Below are positions 22,326 to 33,649 of a stretch of 64,000 nucleotides of DNA, one piece after another; the stretch's first letter is position 1; every line of letters begins with the position of its first letter. Under the pieces are notes generated by a model, which worked only from the letters and a program-made list of their open reading frames with translations, did no database searches and was not told the origin of the DNA. Source of the stretch: Knoxdaviesia capensis (Eukaryota; Ascomycota; Sordariomycetes; Microascales; Gondwanamycetaceae); assembly GCA_001510575.1 (NCBI GenBank), contig LNGK01000002.1:1600144-1664143 (forward strand), in the 5' to 3' direction. The position numbers were made by a program, and so were the translations under genes.

Positions 22326-23522
22326 CTAAGCATCCGGTCCGAACACGGCCTTGATGGTGTCGTATGAGTAGACAAGATCCTTATGCCAGTAGTTTGTGGT
22401 GTTTGCCCGAGACACCTGCCACGCCCTGTCCAGCTCGGCCACGGCCTCGGCGGGCAGCGGGCCCTTTTCCAGGTTGGTGATGTTATCGTCGAGCTGGGCG
22501 ATGTTGGAGATGCCGATGATGATGCCGTCGTTGCCGTCGAGCACGTTGAGGGCGGAGTGGTGGACGACCCAGCGCAGGGCGATTTCGATCATGGAGAGGT
22601 TGAAGCGGGCGGCGACGGCCTCGACGATCTGCAGGGCCTCGAAGGTGCTCTGGCGGAAGTAGCGGCTGCGGTAGTTGTTGCCGGTGTTGTTGACGTCGGA
22701 GAAGCGGCCCTCGGCGGGGATGATGTCGGCCGAGCGGATCTTGCCGGAGAAGAGCCCGCCGGCGATCGGGTTGTACACCACAATGTCGAGCCCGTAGCGG
22801 CGGCAGGCCGGGACCAGCTCGGCGTCGATTGCCCGCGTGATCACGTTGTACATGGCCTGGTACAGCGTCGGCCGCACCCAGTTGTTGTGCTTGCAGATCG
22901 ACACGATCTCGGCCACTTCGAACGCCGTGAAGTTGCTGATACCGAACGTGGTGAACTTGCCGTCTTTGTGCAGCTTGTCAATGGCCGACAGCGTTTCGGC
23001 GAACGGGGTGTCACGGTCCTGGAGGGGAGGTTAGCCGTCTTGGGCGTTTGATAGATCGACTGGGAGAGAAGAGAAGACATACCGCAGCGTGAAGATACAG
23101 GATCTGAGAGGCAAAAGGAGGATCATTCGTTAGCAGTCAGGGCCTTTTCTTTGCACCACTCCTTTGGATTCTTCAGTTACGGGTCAGACACATACGTCAA
23201 CCTTGTCTGTACCCAGCTCCGACAAGCTGGTGGCGGCTGAGGCGAGAACCTTGTCGTATGTATTGGCGGCCGGATCAGACGGATACTGGATCTTGGTGGC
23301 CAGCTTCAGTCCCCGTTCTTTCCAGCCAGCCTCGCGCGTGAACGCCTCCTGCTTCTTTCCAACATACACGCGCGCCGTATCGACTTCATTGTAGCCGCGT
23401 TCCTGGAGGCGATCCAGCACAGCCTTGAACACGTTGATATCGGTGATTCGCGCGCCGTCGGTAGCGACCGGGCCAAAGGTCATCAGGCCCAGGATAATAC
23501 GCGGCTTTGACTTCACGGACAT
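22326..23522 (-). CDS. Aldo-keto reductase, AKR7 (aflatoxin-aldehyde reductase-like) type
   Basis: NADPH-dependent reductase of the aldo-keto reductase superfamily, 346 residues, (beta/alpha)8 barrel, probably cytosolic. Three exons inferred: 23196-23522, a 21-bp microexon 23083-23103, and 22326-23018; introns are 92 and 64 bp, both GT-AG. The catalytic tetrad is visible as D48 (EVDTARVYVG), Y53, K77 (LATKIQY) and H114. The His sits in the microexon ILYLHAA, so correct splicing of this tiny exon is needed for activity. The barrel then reads DGKFTTFGISNF, TLYQAMYNVITR and LDIVVYNPIAGGLFSGK, typical of AKR7. The C-terminal half has the cofactor-site GIIIGISN segment. It is sometimes annotated as aflatoxin B1 aldehyde reductase, but the true substrate is unknown. 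Nothing in the neighbourhood suggests a secondary-metabolite cluster. Confidence 0.93.
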
Positions 23523-25518
23523 GGCGGGCGGTTTCGGGGGTGGGGAAGATAATCGACAGTCGTTAGGGTTTGTAGACGGGACAATGTGCAACGAGGAGGA
23601 AAAGGTTGCAACAGAACCAAACACCGAGTTCCTGGGGGGCTAAAAGGCCTTTTTATGTCGAAGTTCGGCCCAAGACTAGCAGGACGAGGACGGAGAAATG
23701 AGTGTCTTTTGCGCCAACCCGAAAGCTCCGTAGTTGTCCGTAGCCGGCACCGAAGCTCAGCAAAATCTTTGTGCTGATGTGGGCCCGGGCGGGGTCGACC
23801 CGATCAGGGTTGGGTTGATTGGACATGTCAGGCCAAGCGGATATAACGAGCTTCTCGCCATTTCGCTCCGGATTGCATGCATCTTAGAGTTAGGGATCAC
23901 CTTCACTAGTGTTGGAAGCAACACATACCGCCGCCGTGCGCAACCCTAAGTGAGCAATATGTTTGGCATTGAGCCGTAACGTATGAGATCGAGCGACACT
24001 TTTCATGGTTTGCTTTTGTTTTATCTATTTTTGCTTGATTTTTTGTGTGTCACTTTTATCTTAAAAACAAAAACCTGTTCAGGAACCTCCCTGTTGTGCT
24101 GGGCAGTCTTGCTGGGGATAGAGAGATATGAACAAACGCTCGATAGAGAATCGTATCAATGCACTCGTACGCTATATTTCCTCCCCTCTCCGTAGGGAAT
24201 ATATATTCTCCCCGGCACCGATTATCCAAATAGCCGCTTCTTGATACCCAAAACGCAAAACCTGGTTTGAAGCGAATGGCCGACAGCCTTTCCACAGCGG
24301 GAGAAGCCGCATATCAGAATTCCCGGCCAGACAGCCGCTGTTATAATTAGAAACAACTAGCGATTACAGCAGTGGCCAATTGCACACGAAGCTGTCCGTC
24401 ACGCGCGAAACCACCCATTCCAAACAAGCTTGGGTGATACCTGAACTTGGACATCTCGATATTCTAGTAATGCATAGTCGTTTAATCACGATGAGAAGAA
24501 ACAAAGAAAAAGAAGACCAAAAGAAGGTACGCTCGCCTGTTTTGTCAAACCACGTCACAACATTTCGGCGTATCACCAGATCTGGACAGGGCCGCACGAT
24601 TGAGCATGCACTTCGTCAAGGGGAATGCCTCCTGTTGATTGAATCACGCGTGTGACGTAGCTCTCCAATGTGCATGGATAGTAAAGGGAGAGAGTCCTGT
24701 CTTCTTCGGCCAGAAATGCCATTTATACCAAAAGGATCGCTGGTCTCAGCTTATATGGAGAGATAATACGAGTAGCAAGATATAGAACTTGGGGCCTTCC
24801 CCTCACATTATAGACAGAAAATAAACCAAGAGGTCAACAACCAGGGGGCCCTTGGGAATTCTTCAGTGGCCAAATAAAATAAAATAAATAAATAAACCAA
24901 AGTGGGCATTGCTGTGGAATGCAGCAACCTTGCAGGGTCTCTCGGTTGCTCTCCGGCCCCCGGCACTATAGAGAATACGAGGTTCTCTCATGCAGTGCAC
25001 AGCACAGAAAGAACACCAGCATCTCTGCACGTGTGCCGCTTCTGTTGTGCTGATTTGGTCTCTCCACTGAACACAGCCGGTGGAGTGATGGCTGATCTCG
25101 ATCCGGCATCTACAAACTTTTTGGGGGGGCGGTTGGGCTCGAGATTTCGGAGATATATATCGGGTGTGCTTCTCCCGGGCCGCTCGGGGTCGCATGGGGG
25201 AGAAAGGGGGGGCCATGAACACCCTGGGGAACTGTCTGGGGTTCCAGCATACGACGTGGTCGAGAGAGAGCCCAGAAATACAGAGACAGACACATTCCAT
25301 GGAAAGTCAGATGGCCGTGCCGGAGACGCCTCAACTAGGCCTGTGCTCGTACTCTGTCTATTTTGTTTCTCTCTCCATGGCTACAGGCATGTACCTACAC
25401 ACGGACAAGCATCGTTGGAGTGGCGGTGGTTAACTTTTCCCCGGCCACTTGACTTGTCTTGACAGACACTAGCAGCGGCCGAGGAATGAGCTGTGCCGCA
25501 TTTTTGGGGGTGATCATG

Positions 25519-25536
25519 TATTATTATTATTATTAT
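25519..25536. repeat. (TTA)6 microsatellite
   Basis: Six uninterrupted TTA units in intergenic DNA. Confidence 0.9.
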
Positions 25537-25796
25537 ATCTGGGCTCACCGGCCGATACGAGCTGCACACAGGTTCTGCGGCTCGTTCAGCAAGGGAGTTC
25601 TGGCACGTATCTAAACTGGGATACGGGGGCAAAGAGACACCGGCGTTTGATGTGTGGTCACGGCAAAGTGAGCGAGCGGTGTGAGTGGTGCATCCAGCAG
25701 GCACCAGACGTCATAGATGGAGCTTCGAAGTGGTTGGAGACGATACGAGCGGGGGACGCTGTGGGAGAGACACTGGAGATGGGCAGAGAGGATGTG

Positions 25797-25804
25797 TATA
25801 TAAG
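25797..25804 (+). promoter_or_regulatory. TATA box of first cerato-platanin gene
   Basis: TATATAAG about 135 bp upstream of the ATG at 25937, in the position expected for a strongly expressed secreted-protein gene. Confidence 0.6.
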
Positions 25805-25936
25805 GGACTGTTGGCCCCCGTAGAGCTGGATGTAGAAGAGGAATATCCTCCCATCAGCACACACATCATCACTCGCTTCGTCTCAACAACTCCTTGCATC
25901 TCTTCTCAAGCTTCACCCGCTCTAATACTCTTCACC

Positions 25937-26454
25937 ATGCGCTTCACCTCCATCTTCGCCGTGGCCGCCAGCGCCGCCAGTGCTGTGCAAGCCGTGTCCC
26001 GTACGTGCATTCCCCCCCCCCTTCTCAAGTGGCCAGACTCCCCCCCGTTCCCCTCAATCCCACTAACACGTCCCGTTGTTTTCCATCTCTCCCCAACCCA
26101 GTCTCCTACGACCAGGGCTACGATGACGCCGACCGGTCTCTGGCCGTGGTCACCTGCTCGGACGGCTCCAACGGGCTGATGACCCGCGGCTTCACCACCC
26201 AGGGCAGCCTGCCGGTGTTCCCGTACATCGGCGGCGCCCCGGCCGTGACCGGCTGGAACTCGCCGCTGTGCGGCTCGTGCTGGGCCCTGACCTTCGCCGA
26301 CAAGACCATCTACGTCGCCGCCATCGACACCGGCTACTCGGGCTTCAACATCGCCAAGGCCGCCATGGACGACCTGACCAACGGCCAGGCCGAGGCCCTG
26401 GGCCGCATCGACGTGTCGGCCTCGCAGGTGGCGTCCTCGGTCTGCGGCCTGTAA
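25937..26454 (+). CDS. Cerato-platanin family secreted protein (copy 1)
   Basis: Small secreted cysteine-rich protein of 138 residues, cerato-platanin/SnodProt family. Family members are abundant extracellular, chitin-binding, expansin-like proteins that plants perceive. Exons 25937-26000 and 26102-26454 flank a 101-bp GT-AG intron located just after the signal peptide (MRFTSIFAVAASAASAVQA). The mature part starts near SLSYDQGYDD and shows the family signature: VTCSDGSNGL, FPYIGG, GWNSPLCGSCW, and the terminal VCGL. The four cysteines C40, C78, C81 and C136 are those forming the two conserved disulfides. Length and Cys spacing are canonical. It lies 0.74 kb from a second, diverged copy in the same orientation. 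Strong GC3 bias and a TATA box suggest high expression. Confidence 0.97.
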
Positions 26455-27196
26455 ACCACAATACACAGACACACACACATACACATGAATACATGATCAC
26501 ACTTGCATTGCTTAGGGTTTGGTTCGGGTTTCGGGTTAACAATCTCACGACGTTCTTGCATATAGCCGCTGGATAAAACGGAGAAAAATAAATAATGTAT
26601 AAATATAACACTCATGGATCCCACTGGCAGCTCCAGTTCTCCAACACAGAGGCACAGTGCATGTTCTAGTGTAAAGCCGTCCCGAGGGGGCGAAACCCAC
26701 GCCGAGACATCGCCCATGTCAAACATGGCGTTGGAGTGACACCGGCCACGGGAGGGAGAGGCAATCTAAGAGCAAAGAGTGAGTGACATGAAGGCCAGAA
26801 CAGACTGTTTCGTGCAGCACAAAACTGAAGAGTCAGGGTATTCAGGATACAACCGGAAAGAAGACGGCAGAGAGACACGGCCGGGCGGCGCGGGATCTGA
26901 CAGATACGAGCCGAGAACTATGGAGATGCAGCAAACGAGACAGAAAAGAGAAATCCAAACAGGGTGTTTATAGCTAGGGAAGATGAACACTGCCTTTTGT
27001 GCTTGCCTTGCAGGGAGCGGGCCGTGTCGCAGCTATCGATCACGGCTGTGCTTTGAACTTTCTACATATCTGAAGTAAGAACGAAGTACCCTCCCTCGTC
27101 TGTCCACCTCTATAAAGCACACCTTCTCCCCAGCTTGAATCTATCCAGTCTCCCAAGTCCACGCCACCCAAGCCTTCCCGATCCCAAGGTCTCGCG
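26455..27196. other. Spacer between the two cerato-platanin genes
   Basis: 3' UTR of copy 1 (with TTAGGGTTT at 26512) and promoter of copy 2. No gene seen. Confidence 0.6.
27110..27117 (+). promoter_or_regulatory. TATA box of second cerato-platanin gene
   Basis: CTATAAAG, 80-87 bp upstream of the ATG at 27197. Confidence 0.6.
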
Positions 27197-27791
27197 ATGA
27201 AGCTGTCACGAGCAACTCCGCTTCTCTCGGCTCTCGCCGGCCTCTCTCACGGCTTCTCCGGTATGCTCCTATTGACTGAAGCCTCATCCAGCCCAAAACA
27301 TGCTCACCAACTAACGTGTGCTTGCCTCTTCCATTCTAGTCGCCTACGATACCGCCTACGACGAACCCTCCCGCTCGCTACTCACCGTGACGTGCTCCGA
27401 CGGCGACCACGGTCTCGTCGGCCGCGGCTATGCGCATCTGGGCGACCTTCCGAGTTTCCCCTATATCGGAGGTGTCCCGGCCGTCGAGGGCTGGAATTCG
27501 CCCTCTGTACGCATCTCTACGCCATCCCCTGGTCTTATATAGCTCTGGCTGGCTGGAAAGATGGACACCTGTGCTGATGTCTTCCTATATTTCCCCCCCC
27601 TCTCATAGTGTGGCTCGTGTTGGGCTCTCACGTACAGTAACAAGACCATCTACATGATGGCGGTCGACAATGCAAGAAACTTCAGTGTCTCACTTCAGGC
27701 CATGGACTCGCTAACGCATGACCGGGCAATAGAGCTGGGCCGGGTGGAAGTGGTCGCGAAAGAGGCCGAGGCGTCCAAATGTGGGCTGTGA
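27197..27791 (+). CDS. Cerato-platanin family secreted protein (copy 2, diverged)
   Basis: Second cerato-platanin, 137 residues. Exons 27197-27260, 27340-27506 and 27609-27791; introns are 79 and 102 bp. Intron 1 sits at the same place and phase as in copy 1, just after the signal peptide MKLSRATPLLSALAGLSHGFS. Intron 2 is unique to this copy and falls directly before the CGSCW motif. The four cysteines C40, C78, C81 and C135 are conserved, as are the VAYDTAYD, TCSDGDHGL, FPYIGG and KCGL elements. The C-terminal half has diverged strongly from copy 1, with NKT and NFS sequons (possible N-glycosylation) and weaker GC3 bias. It is tail-to-tail with the MetE-like gene, with about 190 bp between the stop codons. 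Tandem duplication followed by divergence is inferred from position and the shared intron. Confidence 0.95.
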
Positions 27792-27982
27792 TCCTGGAGT
27801 ATGGGTTAGTGCAAGAGAGAAAAGGATGAGAGGGTTATGACAGCAACATCATCAACATATAAGCACATCGGTATATAGAGTAAATTTTTATTTCATGTTC
27901 CATGTTCATGATATGGAGGGAGAGACAGTATGTGTTGTATTCTACGGACATTTATATGGGGGTCCATGTGCCCGAAGCCGCT

Positions 27983-29355
27983 TTACGGCTGGCCGGGCCA
28001 CACACGGTCGGCAATCTCGCGCACTAGCTTCAACTTGGCCCACTGGTCATCGTGCGAGACCGAGTTGCCCAAGTGATGGCTCGCAAACCCGCACTGCGGG
28101 CTGATACCCATGCGCTGCAGAGCTTGGTCGCGGGTCTGGCCCGAGCCCTCGGCCACGGCGTCTGCCGCAGCATACACGCGCGCCACCATCTCATCGACCG
28201 GCTCCAGCTGCGGGAACTTGGACGTGATCACCCCGACAATCACGTTCTTGCCCACCGGCAGCTCGCGCAGCGGGCCAAAGCCGCCGGCCCGCTCGGTGTC
28301 GTACTCCAGGAAGTACGTGTCGGCGGAAATGTCGTTGAACAGCCGCTTCGCCACCCGGTCGTAGCCGCCCTCGCTGAAGTGGCGCGAGTACGCAAAGTTG
28401 CCGCGGCACAGGTGGATGCCGACGTGCAGATCGGCCGGCCGGCCAGCAAGGCAGTCGTTGTACAGCTTGATGTAGGCGTCGAGAAGGTCGTCGGCACTTT
28501 CGCCATCGGCGGCAAAACCGGCAAGCATGTCCTCGGCGCAGAAATCTAGAGACCGGTTAGCATATTTCCCTCTATCCAGCAAATACTCTCGGCGTAGGTG
28601 GCCATATGTTGTTGAGTATCTTACAAGCAAGGTTCGGGTCGTCAATGGTGACGTTCCGGCATCCGAGAGAGTACAGCTCGGCCAGCTCGGCACGGTAGGC
28701 CGCAGCAATATCGGCGAAGTATTCGGTGTCGTTGGAATAGGCGTTGGCGGTATAGGCCTGGCCCTTCTTGTAACGGAGATGGTACCATTCGGGGGCCGGC
28801 AGCGTCAGCTTCAGCTCCGAGACCCGGTCGGCCGGCACCAGGGTCTTCATGAACTCCCACTCGCGAAGGTACTGGCTGCCGACGTGCTTGATCTTGCCGG
28901 TGCAGATCAGCGACTCGCCGGGCTTGTGATCGCTTTCCACTGCAAGAACGAGACGACGAGGTTAGAGCTCAACTGATATGAGAGAGAGATATATGTCTGG
29001 GCCGTTCGTGCCACCACCGTAACTTACTGAACGCCCGAAGATCCGGCACATACGGCCGGAACATGCTCCAGTCGGCCAGATCAACCTCCTCGAATCCCTG
29101 GAGTCCCGGGAAGAAGTTTCCCCAGAACTGGTGGCGACGGAACTCGCCGTCGTTGATGGCGTGGAAGCCGGCGTCAAGCTGCTTCTGCACAACATCGCGG
29201 ATGGCATCGTCCTCGAGTTTGTGCAGCTCCTCGTCATTGGCGATCTCCACGGCCTTCTTGCCGTCCAGTGTCAGACGCTTGTCGGTGAGGGCCTGCGGGC
29301 GGAGCAGAGAGCCCATGTGCTCGGCCCGGAACGGGGGGTTGCGCTTTGCGGCCAT
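27983..29355 (-). CDS. MetE C-terminal-domain-like (cobalamin-independent methionine synthase-like) methyltransferase
   Basis: Stand-alone 401-residue protein of the UROD/MetE superfamily. Exons 29028-29355, 28625-28939 and 27983-28545; introns are 88 and 79 bp. It begins near the motif FRAEHMGSLLRP and ends at HDDQWAKLKLVREIADRVW, so it corresponds to the catalytic C-terminal domain of cobalamin-independent methionine synthase, without the N-terminal half (full enzymes are about 765 residues). The expected zinc site is present: H259 and C261 (GIHLCRGN), E295 (LEYDTE) and C366 (SPQCGFAS). Related short proteins (YxjG/YxjH type) are thought to methylate small thiols; the natural methyl donor and acceptor are not established. 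A minus-strand TATATATAA lies about 205 bp upstream of the start. It is convergent with the second cerato-platanin gene. Role in sulfur or methyl metabolism is inference. Confidence 0.9.
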
Positions 29356-31050
29356 GGTGGAACTGTGGTGAGAGAGAGATGGCAACAGAGGCTGTGCTAG
29401 GTGTTAGTATCAGGTATATCAGATACCAGACTGTGAGGAGTGGAATCACACATACCAAAGTTGCTAAAGTGAAGGCGATGTGTGAATAGGAGGGGCAGAG
29501 AAAGAGCGAGATGTGATGTAAAACGAGAGCAGAAGCCGAAAACCGGACCTAAGCCAATTATATATACCCCAGTGCCACTTCTGACGCCGGCATTGCTAGT
29601 CTGTCTTGGAGTTAGAGTAGCAGCCTTAGAAAGAAAGAAAAAGAGGGGAGAAAAAAGTAGTCGGGGTGATGGTCCCGTCCCTTTGGCCTTTGGGTGACAA
29701 TGATTCACGGCGAGAAGAAATCCCGTGAATCACCCGCGGTCTCTTTCCTTTCTCTTCTTCCGGTTGCCACTGCTCATTCTCGGGTCTCTCTCTCTATCGC
29801 CTTCCATTGCCATGATGCCGAGTGCTCGCTTCCATCTCGCCGGTCACTTGCTGCCCACTCGCGCGCTCTGTCGCTCTTCATCTTCATCTTCCGGCACGTG
29901 CATCCACTTTCAATGCTACTCTACAGGGTGACAACTGACTCTGCTTCCCCAGGTTTTTTCGACTTGTCAGCCATGACCTTGCAGCTTAGCCGTGGGTCGA
30001 GCGTTTGTTTTTCTTGTTCCTAGTCCGAGAGCGGTGAAACTAGGGTAGAGGCGAAGACTTTCGGTGGTCTGTGGCCTCTAAGAGACGTAATTCCCCCCGT
30101 TTGAACCCAAATACGTAGCGACCCTGTGGACTACATACTAACTAGGTGCCTGATTTATCTGTGTATATCGTGGCCGTAAGCCCGGCTGGGCATCCAAGGC
30201 CACCCGCTGCCAGCCAGCTCACCATAATTTGTGCCGTGGCCCGAAGATTGCCATTATTTGGCTCCAAAATCCCGCCATGGCTTGGCCAATCGTGGCCATG
30301 CAGGATCTCACCTTGAATGCACATGAACAGACCTTTCGAGAGGGGAAGAAAAGAAAGCCTTCGGAGTGTGGAGAGACCCTTGAATCCGGATGCTCCGCTC
30401 GGATCCACACTCCATGGAGAAAAAAAGGGCTCTGGCCAGTCCAGTTTTATTGTCGTGTTCGTGAAAAAGGGGAGTTGTCCTTCTCTCTGATTCTTCTCGC
30501 CCACATGCATATTATATGGCTGCAGATTGGGTGGGAGCCGGAAGTGCTCTTCACAGCCGGCTTGACATGTGCCGTCTTCCCACATTAGTCTCACCAGAAT
30601 GTCCGTACCTTTGCTTCAAGATGAACATCATGGTCAGTGCTTCACATCGCAAAGCTGGACGGGTTGAAGAACACTGTTGGTGAACCGCGTTGGCGATACA
30701 AACGAACGGAAAACGCGAGGGGCGCAGGTGGTGTGATTCGCTCTGTAGCAGGGAACTCATTAGACAGCTCCCGGTGATCTTCCAACCTCCGAAAATCAAA
30801 GCCATTTTAGAATTAATAAAAGAAATCTGTATAGCAAAAACCTGTAGATCCCAATGATTCAAAGATATATCATATGCCCAAGAAAGCCCCAGCCTTCTTG
30901 GTTCCGTTTCCATGGCCGGCCCGGGCCGAGCGAATCGTCGCCGCGTGTCTCTGTAAAAAGAAATAAAGTAGTGTAGGGTCATAGCAAAAACGAGAAAGAG
31001 TGTAAGCATTCCACGGATGTGAGTCGTGTTGACATTGAAACACCGGCCGC
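29356..31050. other. 1.7-kb intergenic interval
   Basis: Left part is the promoter and leader of the MetE-like gene; the right part is likely the 3' region of the transporter gene ending at 31051. No credible coding frame or RNA gene seen. Confidence 0.55.
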
Positions 31051-32592
31051 TCACGCGCGAGACTCAAGCTCCGAGTCGGATGTGTCGTCGTCGCTCTCAT
31101 CGTCGTCACTCGTTTCGCGCGCGCTATCGTCCTCGCCCTTGTCCTTGCTCTCCTCCGACTCCCGCATCTCCCGGAACGTACTGATGCTTAGCATGGCAAA
31201 CGCCGCCACAATCAGCACGCCGCCGGCGATCGACGCCGAGCCGAGCGGCTGGCCCGTGAGCATCCAGTCGGTCAGCGCCACAATGAAAATGGTCAGCAGC
31301 GCCGCCACGCTGCTCAGCACCGGGCTGGTCAGGCTGATCAGCACTAAGAACGAGCCCGAGAACACCGCGTTGGCCGCCACCGAGATCGCCACGCAGAGGG
31401 CCGTGCGCCCGCGCGGCAGCGCAAACTCCTCGAGCCCCGTTGCGTGCAACAGCGGCAGCGGCAGCCACATCACCAGCAGCGTGAACAGGCCAATGCACGA
31501 GCCGAACGTGTTGGCGAAGATGATGCCGCGCCCGGCACTCACGCCGTCCGGTGGGCACGCGAACCGCTTGTACAACACCTCGTACAGCCCGTATAACACC
31601 GACCCGCCGCCGATGATCATGTTGCCCAGAAAGCGGTTCGACGCCCCCTCGGCGCCCGGCACGCCGGCGTCGCTGCGACCACCACCATAGGCCACGATAA
31701 GCACACCGAGAATGGCTACTCCCACCGCCACTAATTTGTCTATGCGCAGCTTCTCCTTCAGCAGCGGCACCGAGAAGGCGTACGCAAAGAAGGCCGAACA
31801 GTTGTAGATGGCCGTCAGATCCGATGGCGTGGTCATGTCGACAGCCACGTACCAGCTGAGCCCCGCCACCGTCAGCGCCAGTGTAATTCCGGCGGTGGTG
31901 CGGGCCAGGTACCGCCACGGCGAAACGAAGCCGTGCGGGTGATGGGCATGATGGCGGACGGCAGCGCGCGTGGTGTCTAGGTCTTGCAGCTGCACCATCG
32001 ACAGCGTGGACTGCACAAGCTGCACGTGGCGGCGCCAGAATGCCGGCCACGGGGCGTCGCGCTTGCGCCAGCGCAGAAACGCCAGCTGGGCCGGCCACAG
32101 CACGATCCACGACGAGTGGGTCAAGTACATCATGCAGTAGGCCTTGTTCCAGCCCAGCGAGTGCTGGATGTACGCCGACAGCTCGGTCTGCACGGTGAAG
32201 CTGATCAGGCTGAGCACCAGGAACCCCGCGGCAATGGTGTACTTGCGGCGCGTAAGATGGCGCCGGAGCTCGGACGGACTGCGGCTGCGCAGGGCCGACC
32301 GCCGCTGCTGGCGGCGGGAGAACCGGGGAGACCGTGACGTGGACGGGGATGGGGCCGATAATAGTCCCGACGGGTGCGACGCCGATGAAGACGCCGTGTT
32401 GCCGTACTCGTGCGGTCGGCGGCTGGGCCCGGCGGTTGTCGCGGCTGCAGGTGAGTGTGGGCGGCTATTCTCGGCGTACGAGTCGTAGCCGCCTGACGGC
32501 CGCCCGTCAGCCGCCAACAAAGGCGTGCCGGACCGTCCATCAGCAGTTGGCCGGCCGTGGACGGGCCGTCGCAGACCGCCAGCAGAATCCAT
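31051..32592 (-). CDS. EamA/DMT-superfamily membrane transporter (YML018C/SLC35F-like)
   Basis: Intronless 513-residue polytopic membrane protein. After a polar, Ser/Arg-rich cytosolic N-terminus (~1-110) it shows about ten hydrophobic segments. Recognisable stretches are YTIAAGFLVLSLISFTVQTE, the loop DMTTPSDLTAIYNCSAFFAY, the paired PLLKEKL and VAVGVAILGVLIVAYGGG, and in the second half LGNMIIGGGSVLYGLYEVLY and SPVLSSVAALLTIFIVALTD. This is the pattern of fungal EamA (drug/metabolite transporter) proteins related to yeast YML018C/THI74, often vacuolar. The C-terminal tail is highly acidic (runs of Asp/Glu/Ser), a likely cytosolic regulatory tail. The start at 32592 is chosen because it is the first ATG after a T-rich leader; an upstream in-frame extension translates non-coding-looking sequence. 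Substrate unknown. Confidence 0.9.
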   Translation of the reverse strand: MDSAGGLRRPVHGRPTADGRSGTPLLAADGRPSGGYDSYAENSRPHSPAAATTAGPSRRPHEYGNTASSSASHPSGLLSAPSPSTSRSPRFSRRQQRRSALRSRSPSELRRHLTRRKYTIAAGFLVLSLISFTVQTELSAYIQHSLGWNKAYCMMYLTHSSWIVLWPAQLAFLRWRKRDAPWPAFWRRHVQLVQSTLSMVQLQDLDTTRAAVRHHAHHPHGFVSPWRYLARTTAGITLALTVAGLSWYVAVDMTTPSDLTAIYNCSAFFAYAFSVPLLKEKLRIDKLVAVGVAILGVLIVAYGGGRSDAGVPGAEGASNRFLGNMIIGGGSVLYGLYEVLYKRFACPPDGVSAGRGIIFANTFGSCIGLFTLLVMWLPLPLLHATGLEEFALPRGRTALCVAISVAANAVFSGSFLVLISLTSPVLSSVAALLTIFIVALTDWMLTGQPLGSASIAGGVLIVAAFAMLSISTFREMRESEESKDKGEDDSARETSDDDESDDDTSDSELESRA

Positions 32593-33649
32593 TTGGGCAA
32601 TGCTCCAAACAGGTGGACGACAGCCAGTTTTTATTCGGAGACAAAATACCACTCTCCTTTTTTTTTCTTTTTTTTTTTTCTTGGCTGGCAGTTCCAGATC
32701 AGGAATGCCTTTCCGGTTCCTGGCTGCTCTGGGTGCTTGATACCACCCTCCCTTTGACTCGAGGTGATATCGGCTCAGTAGGATGCATGTACTGTATACA
32801 CTCCGATGTACTCTATGTATATGGCTATGCACGGGCGGGTACAACGCGGGCGGCTGGGGGTGGCCAGGGCTGGCTCGTGCGTTTTAACGGGTGTGTGAGG
32901 GTTCGGAGGCCACGATTTGCTCAGGCTGTTCACATCCGGAGTGGTGTGGGCGGCTCGTTCAGTGGTCTGGTCCCTGGAAAGCTGTGTTGGGTGGTACTGT
33001 ATTTCATTAGCCACGGAACGCGTGTCATGCATGTATGCCAGCCAGAGCCGGTCTTTGCCAGTTGATAGCGTACCGAGAGAGCGGGAGAGATGAATCCAGA
33101 CTGGGTGTTATCTGATTTTCTTCCCCTCGGCTTCCCTTCAGTGTTTCTTGGCTGTATCGCTTCTGCTGGCTATCCGGATAGTGCCAAACTGTGACGACCT
33201 GCTAATATCCACCACAAACAAGAAGAAAGCGTTGTGCGAAGGTTGTGCATGTGAGCCGACTAGGGGTGTTTGGAGACAGGGAAGATATCAGATTCAAAAG
33301 GATTTCAGGCGCTCAAAATCTGACAAACGAGAAAAAAGGACCGTGCTTGTACTCGTAGATGAAATTGTCAATTGCGAGAGTTGCGGCACTCGTGTGTTTT
33401 CTCTCTACTGATGAGGGGAGAGAGAGCGAAACCGTCGCGGCGAAAACGAAGTGACGACGGCGTTGGATTTATGACTAAGTGCAATTGTGGCGTTATGTGA
33501 GACGCGCCACTCCTGGCGCCACGGTGAGATGTTGATGAATATTAGGGTTGGGGGTTAGATATCCAGTCTGCGCTGGAGCGCAGCATGGCCGAAAAACTCT
33601 GGACTGAGCTTGTTACCAACTTATTACCAACTTACTAACTCGGGACCAG
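32593..33649. other. 1.05-kb intergenic interval
   Basis: Promoter of the transporter gene with a T-rich stretch and a TGTACTGTA word at 32788. From about 33.4 kb it leads into degraded coding DNA. No intact gene seen. Confidence 0.5.

Larger units (their letters stand above)
23523..25936. other. 2.4-kb intergenic interval
   Basis: No credible gene. Holds the reductase promoter (telobox GTTAGGGTTT at 23562-23571, within 50 bp of the start), a (TTA)n tract near 25519-25536 and, at the right end, the promoter of the first cerato-platanin gene with a TATA box at 25797. Confidence 0.6.
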
